Below are positions 25,596 to 32,691 of a stretch of 37,307 nt of DNA, in pieces. A model generated the notes under the pieces. That model saw nothing but the letters and a program-made list of their open reading frames with translations. It searched no databases and was not told where the DNA came from. Origin of the DNA: CACIIZ01 sp045565285 (lineage in GTDB: Bacteria > Pseudomonadota > Alphaproteobacteria > Rhodobacterales > Rhodobacteraceae); contig JBJLFR010000012.1 in the NCBI GenBank assembly GCA_045565285.1, forward strand, positions 1 through 37,307, written 5' to 3'. The translations under genes were made by a program, and so were the position numbers. How positions within the stretch are numbered: the stretch's first letter is position 1; each line of letters opens with the position of its first letter.

Positions 25596-27723
25596 TGGGA
25601 TCACCTTTTACAAATTTTCCAATTACTGAACTACTAAAACCTAGTTTTTTTAGTTGTTTTTTAACTTCATAAATATGTCTTTTAGGAACTGAAGCTAATA
25701 ATCCTCCTGCAGTCTGTGGATCAAACAATAATGGCCATCTCAAATTATCTAAATTAATGTCATTAATATCAGCTTGTTGAAAATTATCGTCAAATATTGT
25801 TGATTTAACTCCTTTTAAAGATAATTCCAAAGCACCGTCAAGAATAGGAATTTCATCTATGCTTAAAACAGCTGAAATATTTGAAGATTTACAGATGTTT
25901 TTTAAATGACCATATAATCCAAATCCAGTAACATCTGTCATTGAAGTAACTTTATTAACTAAAAATTTTGTAACACAGCCTTGTGATTTCATCATCCAGT
26001 CGTGTGCATTTTTTATCCATATACCTTTTGCTAAGCCTTGCATCTCCCCAGCTAGTATAGTTCCAGTACCTAAAGGTTTAGTTAGAATAATCTGGTCTCC
26101 ATCTTTAGCTCCATTTAAGGTAATTGGTTTTTTGTTAATCTGTCCTATTATTGTAAAACCAATTGTTAATTCTTTACCTTTAGATGTGTGGCCACCAATT
26201 ATACTAGCTCCTTCTTTTTTAAATACAGAATTTGCAGAATCTACAATTTCATCAAGATATCTTTTCTGATCAGTTATTGATAAATCAGGAATTGTAATAT
26301 GGCTAAGTACTAAAAGTGGTATTGATCCCATTGCCCAGATGTCACCTAAAGAGTGAATAGCGGTAATTCTTGACATTTTCCATGGATCAGAACAAAATTT
26401 TCTCAAATGATCAGTAGTAAATACATGTTTACCTTGATTTATATCAACGATTGCAGCATCATCACCGATCGCATTTATCATTCCGTTTGTATTTTTAGGT
26501 AGTTTTGCTAAAGCATTTTCTAATATCATACTACCGACTTTTGCACCACATGCTCCACATAATTCCTGATTTTCAAGATTATTTTTTTCAACAACTGTAG
26601 ATTTCATAGAATGCTTTACTGAAAATTTCTTGATAAAAGATTTATCAACAAAATCTTTAAATATCCAAGGGATAGTACCTTGTAATGAAAAACTTCCCCA
26701 AAACAAGAGGGCTTTTTTATTATTTATGGTTAAAGCTTGTAAAAATTTTTTTTGAGGATTATACCTTTTTAATTTTTTTGATGATAAATAATTTTTAATA
26801 TTTTGATAGAGAAAGGGTGCCGATCTTACAGCAAATACACCTGCTTTTTGAGTTGGGAGATTTATAATAGAAGCACAATCACCAGAAGCAAACACAAAAT
26901 CATGTGAGGTGCTTTGCAGGCTTTGCTTGATACTTAAAAATCCATTTTCCAAGTTTAATTCGGTTTCTGATAACCACTTATGAGGTTTTCCACCAGCGGC
27001 GCTTAATATTAAATCACTTGTGATGATTTTTCCTTCTTCTAAATGAACTCTACCCTTTGATATGGATGAAATATTAGCATTATTTTGCAGAATAACTTTA
27101 TTTCTATTTAATAGTTTTAGAATATTAGCTTTTGCCCTATCTGGAAAATTTTTAGCAATTTCAGTTTTGTCTATCAGATGAATCTTTGGAATCTTGCCTA
27201 ATGACTTGAGTTTAAAATTTATACATAGTGCTAGCTCGCATCCTGCTGCTCCAGCACCAATAATAGATAATTCAGGAGTATTTTCTCTTGCAGTTAAATT
27301 TGAAAGAAATTTTTCCCATTGATTTATAAAATTATCAAAAGGCTTTACAGGTGTTGAAAATCTTTCTGAACCAGGAACATTCAGTAATTGATAGTTGATA
27401 CCTATATCAATAGATAATATGTCAAATTCTATTGGTGTTCTTTCATCCAAACATACTACTTTTTTTCTTAAGTCAATTTTATTAACATATGAGAATATAA
27501 TTTTAGAATTTGCAAAATTTACCAAATTAAACAAATCAACTTTAATTTGCTCAAAACTATACACACCTAAAATTGCAGCAGGCAACATTCCAGTATACAC
27601 TAATTCTGGATTAGGAGTAATTAATGTAATATTAAGTCCTTTAATAGGCTGCATACCCAATTTTTTTAATAACAAAATATGTGAGTGCCCACCACCTATT
27701 AGTACTAATTTTTTTTCAGCCAT
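25582..27723 (-). CDS. selD: Selenophosphate synthetase fused to an N-terminal FAD/NAD(P)-dependent oxidoreductase
   Basis: A 713-residue fusion. Residues 1 to about 375 form a pyridine-nucleotide disulfide oxidoreductase of the NDH-2-like type seen with selenium genes (LVLIGGGHSH FAD motif, LITPNPELVYTGMLPAAILG, SIIGAGAAGCELAL for NAD(P), FASGDCASI near the end). Residues about 388-713 are SelD, which makes selenophosphate from selenide and ATP. ELCGACGAKVG carries a Cys rather than selenocysteine at the active position, then AIGDDAAIV, GGHTSKGKELTIGF and DVTGFGLYGHL. The fusion may deliver reduced selenium directly. With mnmH adjacent and no selA, selB or tRNA-Sec in the window, the visible use is tRNA modification. 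Confidence 0.95.
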   Translation of the reverse strand: MAEKKLVLIGGGHSHILLLKKLGMQPIKGLNITLITPNPELVYTGMLPAAILGVYSFEQIKVDLFNLVNFANSKIIFSYVNKIDLRKKVVCLDERTPIEFDILSIDIGINYQLLNVPGSERFSTPVKPFDNFINQWEKFLSNLTARENTPELSIIGAGAAGCELALCINFKLKSLGKIPKIHLIDKTEIAKNFPDRAKANILKLLNRNKVILQNNANISSISKGRVHLEEGKIITSDLILSAAGGKPHKWLSETELNLENGFLSIKQSLQSTSHDFVFASGDCASIINLPTQKAGVFAVRSAPFLYQNIKNYLSSKKLKRYNPQKKFLQALTINNKKALLFWGSFSLQGTIPWIFKDFVDKSFIKKFSVKHSMKSTVVEKNNLENQELCGACGAKVGSMILENALAKLPKNTNGMINAIGDDAAIVDINQGKHVFTTDHLRKFCSDPWKMSRITAIHSLGDIWAMGSIPLLVLSHITIPDLSITDQKRYLDEIVDSANSVFKKEGASIIGGHTSKGKELTIGFTIIGQINKKPITLNGAKDGDQIILTKPLGTGTILAGEMQGLAKGIWIKNAHDWMMKSQGCVTKFLVNKVTSMTDVTGFGLYGHLKNICKSSNISAVLSIDEIPILDGALELSLKGVKSTIFDDNFQQADINDINLDNLRWPLLFDPQTAGGLLASVPKRHIYEVKKQLKKLGFSSSVIGKFVKGDPIISF

Positions 27724-27830
27724 TGAAAACCTTAGTTCTTTATGGATTAGTAATGTAGTTATAGTTGATTCTAAGATAATTAGAATTAGTCATATCAAGT
27801 AAAAATTCAATAGTGGATAGAGGATAGAAA

Positions 27831-29138
27831 ATGGGAAAATCATTAAAAGAATATGCTAAGAAAAATAAAATAAGATATTTTATGATTTCATTCACTGATA
27901 TCTTTGGTGCACAAAGGGCAAAATTAGTACCTGCTGAAGTAATTTCAGATATGGAAAGAAATGGTGCAGGTTTTGCAGGTTTTGCAACTTGGTTAGATAT
28001 GACACCAGCACATCCTGACATGTTAGCTATACCTGATGCTAAAAGTGTAATACAACTTCCATGGCAACCTGATGTTGCTTGGTTAGCATCAGATTTGGTA
28101 ATGGAAGGAACTGAGGTTTCTCAGGCTCCTAGGAATGTTTTAAAAAAGTTAATAAGAGAAGCAGAAAATAAAAAATTAAGAGTTAAAACGGGGATAGAAG
28201 CAGAGTTTTTTCTTATTAAAAGAGATGGATCAGCAATATCAGATGAATATGATAATGCTGAGAAACCTTGCTATGATCAACAAGCTGTTATGAGAAAATA
28301 CGATGTTATAAAAGAAATTTGTGACTCAATGCTTAAATTAGGATGGGGTCCATACCAAAATGACCATGAAGATGCTAATGGTCAGTTTGAAATGAATTTT
28401 GAATTTGATGATACTCTCGCAACTGCAGATAAACACTCATTTTTTAAATTTATGGTCAAATCTATTGCAGAAAAACACGGGTTAAGAGCTACATTTATGC
28501 CTAAACCTTTTTCCAATTTGACAGGAAATGGTTGTCATGCACATATTTCAGTTTGGGACTTGGCTGGAAAGAAGAATATATTTGAGAATAAAAAAGCTGA
28601 ACTTGGTTTATCCCAAAATGGAATTCATTTCCTAGGCGGACTTATGAAAAATGCCAAATCATTAGTTGCAATTACTAATCCAACAGTAAATTCTTACAAA
28701 AGAATAAATGCTCCAGTTACCCAATCTGGTTCAACTTGGGCTCCAAACACAATCACTTGGAGCGGAAATAATAGAACTCATATGGTACGAATACCAGGCC
28801 CTGGAAGATTTGAATTGAGACTACCTGATGGATCTACAAATCCATACCTTCTGCAAGCAGTTATTATTGCAGCTGGAATTATTGGAATTGAAAAAAAATT
28901 AAACCCTGGCAAAAGACTTGATAATGACATCTATAGTGATAAAAAAACAGAGAATAAAGTTGAGAAATTACCTTCAAATTTGATGGACGCTATTAGGGAA
29001 TTTTCAAAAAATTCAGAATTAAAAAATAAGTTGGGTGAACAATTTTCCAATGCTTTTATTAAATTAAAAAACCAAGAATGGACTAAATTTGCTAATCATT
29101 TATCATCATGGGAAATTGAAAATACAATGGATATATGA
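27831..29138 (+). CDS. Glutamine synthetase-like ligase, GlnT / gamma-glutamylmethylamide synthetase type
   Basis: A 435-residue enzyme of the glutamine synthetase superfamily that joins glutamate to ammonia or an amine using ATP. It shows EAEFFL, the NDHEDANGQFEMNFEF metal-binding block, GNGCHAHISVWD, the NPTVNSYKRI ATP-site loop and the PGPGRFELRLPDGSTNPYLL block. The N-terminus (ISFTDIFGAQRAKLVPAEVI and GFAGFATWLDMTPAHPDM) is that of the GlnT/GmaS subgroup rather than GlnA. GmaS forms gamma-glutamylmethylamide from methylamine in marine alphaproteobacteria. No mgs/mgd methylglutamate genes are visible beside it, and its neighbours are selD and a MOSC gene, so GmaS is a strong but unproven call. 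An ammonium/methylammonium transporter lies about 2 kb downstream. Confidence 0.88.
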   Translation: MGKSLKEYAKKNKIRYFMISFTDIFGAQRAKLVPAEVISDMERNGAGFAGFATWLDMTPAHPDMLAIPDAKSVIQLPWQPDVAWLASDLVMEGTEVSQAPRNVLKKLIREAENKKLRVKTGIEAEFFLIKRDGSAISDEYDNAEKPCYDQQAVMRKYDVIKEICDSMLKLGWGPYQNDHEDANGQFEMNFEFDDTLATADKHSFFKFMVKSIAEKHGLRATFMPKPFSNLTGNGCHAHISVWDLAGKKNIFENKKAELGLSQNGIHFLGGLMKNAKSLVAITNPTVNSYKRINAPVTQSGSTWAPNTITWSGNNRTHMVRIPGPGRFELRLPDGSTNPYLLQAVIIAAGIIGIEKKLNPGKRLDNDIYSDKKTENKVEKLPSNLMDAIREFSKNSELKNKLGEQFSNAFIKLKNQEWTKFANHLSSWEIENTMDI

Positions 29139-29152
29139 TAAAAAACTTATTG

Positions 29153-29923
29153 CTAACAAAATATAAGTTGATTACCTTTTTCGATTTTTCCGTCTGTCAA
29201 AATTTCACAGTAGACACCAAAATCTTGGTGCCCATAATAAATATTTAGACCATTTAATGTATTTATATCTCTTTCACCACTCAGAGGGTTGACTTTTGTA
29301 GCATTACACCTCTCAATTCTCTCAATAACTTTTAATTTTGAACTACCTAAAATAATTTCCTGACCCAACCAATCAAATTCTTCAAAGGGTTTACCACCAC
29401 TTAACCATAAATTACCTCTAAATCTTCTAGGATCTAATTCACTACCAATTTTGGTTGATAATTCATTTAAGGATTCAATTGATAGCAAAGAGATGGATGG
29501 ATATTCAGTGTCTGTTAATCCCCTATCACCAATTTTATATAAATCATAAGGACTTGGTCCATTTGATGGGCATAAAGGTTGTATCCATTTTAAAAATAAA
29601 TTTAACTCTGCTTTTTTATCAGGATTAAAAGTTATTTGATCTTGATTAGGATGCATTAAAGTTATGGTTCCATTGTCTTCATTATATAAGGATGTTATTG
29701 CCATAAAAGATGGTGCAATTGTTCCTCTTAAAAAAGAACTACAAGGCATCCATTCTTTTTTGGTACTTGGCATCCTCGTTTTATTATGGGCTAAGGCCCA
29801 AACTCTATCTCCAGGCATAGTTTTACCAGAATAAAGTGAAATTCCATCTAAAAGCTCACACCCAATACTTTTAATTGGATGACGATAAATTTTATCTATT
29901 ATGCGGATATTTTTTCTTAACAA
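29153..29923 (-). CDS. MOSC-domain protein (YcbX/mARC-like)
   Basis: A 256-residue protein with an N-terminal MOSC beta-barrel (about 5-100, IDKIYRHPIKSIGCELLDG and MPGDRVWALAHN) and a MOSC domain (about 120-256). The RIERCNATKVNP block holds the Cys that ligates the molybdenum cofactor in YcbX and mARC. SELDPRRFRGNLWL is the other family signature. Relatives reduce N-hydroxylated compounds and need an electron-donor partner; no C-terminal ferredoxin domain is present here. It converges with the GmaS-like gene and is read in the same direction as the upstream transporter gene. Confidence 0.88.
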   Translation of the reverse strand: MLRKNIRIIDKIYRHPIKSIGCELLDGISLYSGKTMPGDRVWALAHNKTRMPSTKKEWMPCSSFLRGTIAPSFMAITSLYNEDNGTITLMHPNQDQITFNPDKKAELNLFLKWIQPLCPSNGPSPYDLYKIGDRGLTDTEYPSISLLSIESLNELSTKIGSELDPRRFRGNLWLSGGKPFEEFDWLGQEIILGSSKLKVIERIERCNATKVNPLSGERDINTLNGLNIYYGHQDFGVYCEILTDGKIEKGNQLIFC

Positions 29924-29984
29924 ATCTTATTCCTTTTTCACAACCTATTCATAAAATAGCTTTCCATCAATAGAAATTCTAATT

Positions 29985-30836
29985 TTATCCAAAAGATAAA
30001 GTTGCAATAGAGCAAAAAACCAAAATTATTCCAAATATTTGGATTCCATTTAGTTTTTCTTTGAAGAAAGAACAAACTAAGAGAATAGTAATTAAACCAA
30101 AAGTAGAAGCTGAAACTGAAGAAAATTCAGGTTTATCAAAATTTCCAGAATAAACCATCATTAGTAGTGCTAGAGTATCAGCAATACCCATTAATATCAG
30201 TATTAAAATGTAATTTAGTTTCAATGATTTAAAAATTATTTTATTAAAAAATAAAGTACCTAAGACCAATATAACTGAAATTCTTGCTAGTAAATTTGAT
30301 AAAACTTCAAAAGAGTTAATACTTTGATTTTGACCCAATTGGAAAGATAAAGAAAAAAATATTGCTGAACCAATAGACCAAAAAATAGTTTCTGATATTT
30401 TTAATCTTGATGATTTTTGATTTTCTGCTTTTGAATAAACAGTTAAGAAAATCCCCAGTATTACAAAAATACTTAACATCCACTGATGAACCGCGGGGGA
30501 ATTAGATAAAATTGAAGCATAAAACAGTGATAATATTGGATATGAACAAATTATTGGAGCTGCGACATAAACTGGCCCTAAGTCAAATGCTTTATACAAA
30601 CAGTAAGTAGCGGATAAAAAAAGAAGACCATAAATTATAGAAATACCAATAATTTTTTTTTCAAAAGATATATCTTGTGTAAAAAAAAAGAAAAAAATTA
30701 AAAGAAATAATGCACCAAATATATTTGTAGAGGTTAATGCCGTAATAATATTTACTTTCTTAACTATAAATCGGACTAAAAAGTCATGAATACCCCAACA
30801 AATTGCAACTATAAATCCAATTAAAATCTCTATCAT
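29985..30836 (-). CDS. DMT/EamA-family transporter
   Basis: A 283-residue membrane protein with about ten hydrophobic helices arranged as two EamA repeats. Helix one contains GFIVAICWGIHDFLVRF, with the W-G-x-x-D/N-F pattern of the family, and the second repeat starts near ISETIFWSIGSAIFFSL. The C-terminus is typical (LNGIQIFGIILVFCSIATL). It probably exports or imports a small metabolite; the substrate is not evident. Unlike the copy at 2315-3256, it has a normal ATG. It diverges from the ammonium transporter gene. Confidence 0.9.
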   Translation of the reverse strand: MIEILIGFIVAICWGIHDFLVRFIVKKVNIITALTSTNIFGALFLLIFFFFFTQDISFEKKIIGISIIYGLLFLSATYCLYKAFDLGPVYVAAPIICSYPILSLFYASILSNSPAVHQWMLSIFVILGIFLTVYSKAENQKSSRLKISETIFWSIGSAIFFSLSFQLGQNQSINSFEVLSNLLARISVILVLGTLFFNKIIFKSLKLNYILILILMGIADTLALLMMVYSGNFDKPEFSSVSASTFGLITILLVCSFFKEKLNGIQIFGIILVFCSIATLSFG

Positions 30837-30944
30837 TTTTTAAAAATTCCAAACTAAACAGGAAGGTAAGCTGCTAACTTATACATATTACTCTACAGTA
30901 AATAGGAACTTAAAAATTCTATTTAAATTTAAAAATAAAAGATA

Positions 30945-30964
30945 TTTGGTATAATTTTGGTATA
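30945..30964 (+). promoter_or_regulatory. Direct repeat and -10-like box upstream of amt
   Basis: TTTGGTATA occurs at 30945-30953 and again at 30956-30964, an 11-base (one helical turn) period. A perfect TATAAT lies at 30950-30955. No convincing -35 box is seen. It sits about 100 bases before the ammonium transporter ATG, in the 223-base gap between divergent genes. Promoter and possible tandem activator site is inference. Confidence 0.35.
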
Positions 30965-31059
30965 TTATGTTCATTTTTATGTACCTTTTTTTAAAAAAAA
31001 TGATTTAATTCACCTACATTCATATTTCATACAGACAACAAAATGAAGGGGGGAATAGA

Positions 31060-32448
31060 ATGGAAGAAAAAATTGCTGAACTAACAGCTAAAATTGCTGA
31101 GCTAGAGGCAAGCTCACAGGTAACTAATACTATGTTTGCAGAAACATATTATTATTTAACAATACCACTTATGGTACTTATTCATGCTGGTTTTCTTGCT
31201 TATGAAATGGGCGCTACAAGAGTAAAAAATGTTTTATCATCAGGAGTAAAAAACATTTTGGCTTTTGCTTTTGTAATTCCAGCCTTTTATTTCTTTGGTT
31301 GGTGGGTTTATTGGGCTTTCCCAACAGGAATAAGCTTGTCGATGGGTGCTATGGAAATTTCAGGTAAAGAATATGCAGACGCTATAGCCTGGGGTTGGGG
31401 AGAATCTGCCCAATATATGGGGCCTAACATTGCAGATAATGCATCTGGAGTATTTTGGGGCGCGTTCGCATTGTTTGCAGCTACAACTGCATCCATTATG
31501 TCAGGATCTGTAATAGAAAGAATTCAAACTGTCGGATTTGTAATCCTAGCTGTTGTACTCGGAGCATTTGCTTGGGTGCTTGCCGCAGCATGGGGTTGGC
31601 ATGCTGATGGTTGGTTAGTAACCGGTTTTGGATTTCATGACTTTGGCGCAGCAGGTGTAGTGCACGCAGTAGCTGGTTTTTTTGCACTAGGAGTACTCAT
31701 CAATCTTGGTCCTAGAATTGGCAAATTTAATACTGATGGAACAGCTAATGATATTTCTGGCCACAATATGCCTTTTACAGCTACTGGACTAATGCTTATT
31801 ATTGTTGGTTTTTGGGGCTTTTTAATGGCTTGTATGATCCTTCCTGGAGAAGGATGGAGTTGGACAGCTAATACTGGTACTACCATTTATGGAACACCTA
31901 TGAATTTATCGGCCCTTTCTTTTAATATATTAATGGGTATTTGTGGTGGTATCATAGGAGCATGGTTGTTAAATAGAGATCCTTTTTGGATGATGTCCGG
32001 AGCTCTTGCTGGGATTATTTCAGTTGCTTCTGGATTAGACGTTTATTTTCCTGCTTTAGCTTTTATCGTAGCTATCGTAGCGGGTCTTCTTTTAAGACCG
32101 GCTGCAAAAATGCTAGAAGCATTCGGTATAGACGATGCTGTAGGTGCAGTAACTGTACACGGAACAATCGGTGTATATGGTATGGTCGTATTTGGAGTTT
32201 TTGCTCAAGGATACCCAGCACTATTTATTGAAAACGCACCAACAGTTTCTATTTTGGGACAATTGGTTGGAGCTATTGTTACTTCACTTTGTGGTTTTAT
32301 TCCTGGATACCTACTTTCCTTAGGATTAAGTGGACTTGGGATGCTAAGAACTCCTGAGGCTGCAGAAATCGCTGGTCTGGACACCACAAAAGTACCGGCA
32401 CAAGCCTTCCCTGAAGGTATACCGGCTTCAGCTCAACCAGCTGAATAA
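31060..32448 (+). CDS. amt: Ammonium transporter
   Basis: A 462-residue Amt/Mep/Rh channel with eleven predicted helices that takes up ammonium (and often methylammonium) across the inner membrane. The essential Asp and first pore His lie in FHDFGAAGVVH, and the second pore His in VTVHGTIGVYG. The N-terminus lacks the usual cleaved signal helix. Instead a short charged stretch with a repeated KIAEL element (residues 5-16) precedes the first helix. A very strong ribosome site (GGGGGG, six bases before the ATG) implies high expression. A small membrane-protein gene follows after 28 bases, and a terminator ends the unit. Regulation by nitrogen status is expected for the family; no PII gene is in the window. 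Confidence 0.95.
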   Translation: MEEKIAELTAKIAELEASSQVTNTMFAETYYYLTIPLMVLIHAGFLAYEMGATRVKNVLSSGVKNILAFAFVIPAFYFFGWWVYWAFPTGISLSMGAMEISGKEYADAIAWGWGESAQYMGPNIADNASGVFWGAFALFAATTASIMSGSVIERIQTVGFVILAVVLGAFAWVLAAAWGWHADGWLVTGFGFHDFGAAGVVHAVAGFFALGVLINLGPRIGKFNTDGTANDISGHNMPFTATGLMLIIVGFWGFLMACMILPGEGWSWTANTGTTIYGTPMNLSALSFNILMGICGGIIGAWLLNRDPFWMMSGALAGIISVASGLDVYFPALAFIVAIVAGLLLRPAAKMLEAFGIDDAVGAVTVHGTIGVYGMVVFGVFAQGYPALFIENAPTVSILGQLVGAIVTSLCGFIPGYLLSLGLSGLGMLRTPEAAEIAGLDTTKVPAQAFPEGIPASAQPAE

Positions 32449-32476
32449 ACTGAAACAATATAGAAAGGATTTTATA

Positions 32477-32641
32477 ATGGGATTTCCTTACGATAAGGCA
32501 GACTGGAGTGTTGTTGATGGAGCTATGTTCATGGGAGCAGGATCTACAATGACATTCTTTTACACAATTATCGCAATTATCATTTGTATTGTATTTTTAG
32601 TATACGGACAGATGATTGAAAGTGATAAATATAACAAATAA
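32477..32641 (+). CDS. Small single-helix membrane protein encoded downstream of amt
   Basis: A 54-residue open frame (ATG 32477, TAA 32639-32641) with a good AAAGGA ribosome site seven bases ahead. It lies 28 bases after the amt stop and just before the operon terminator. The N-terminal half is soluble (MGFPYDKADWSVVDGAMFMG). Residues about 25-43 form one hydrophobic helix (FFYTIIAIIICIVFLVYG), followed by a short charged tail. Placement, ribosome site and composition argue that it is real. I do not recognise the family; a partner or regulator of the transporter is a reasonable guess. Confidence 0.75.
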   Translation: MGFPYDKADWSVVDGAMFMGAGSTMTFFYTIIAIIICIVFLVYGQMIESDKYNK

Positions 32642-32658
32642 GAAAATTTATTTTGAAG

Positions 32659-32691
32659 AGCAAGGCTCATTAGTTTGAGCCTTGCTTTTTT
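32659..32691 (+). terminator. Rho-independent terminator of the amt operon
   Basis: An 11-bp perfect stem (AGCAAGGCTCA at 32659-32669, TGAGCCTTGCT at 32676-32686) with a 6-nt loop is followed by a T run at 32686-32691. It lies 17 bases after the small-protein stop and abuts the 3' end of the convergent DUF1989-GcvT gene, so it may help end transcription from both sides. Confidence 0.9.

Noticed and set aside
25582..27723. Selenocysteine-containing SelD
   Set aside because: The active position is a plain Cys codon in ELCGACGAKVG, with no in-frame TGA.
27740..28021. 93-residue minus-strand open frame over the selD/GmaS-like divergent region
   Set aside because: Most of it is antisense to the start of the GlnT/GmaS-type gene and it has no family resemblance.
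30837..31059. Riboswitch or structured leader upstream of amt
   Set aside because: No stable GC-paired stems or known aptamer core could be seen in this AT-rich stretch.
31986..32231. Cys/Arg-rich 81-residue open frame inside amt
   Set aside because: It is an alternative frame of the conserved transporter and its unusual composition follows from the membrane-helix codons.
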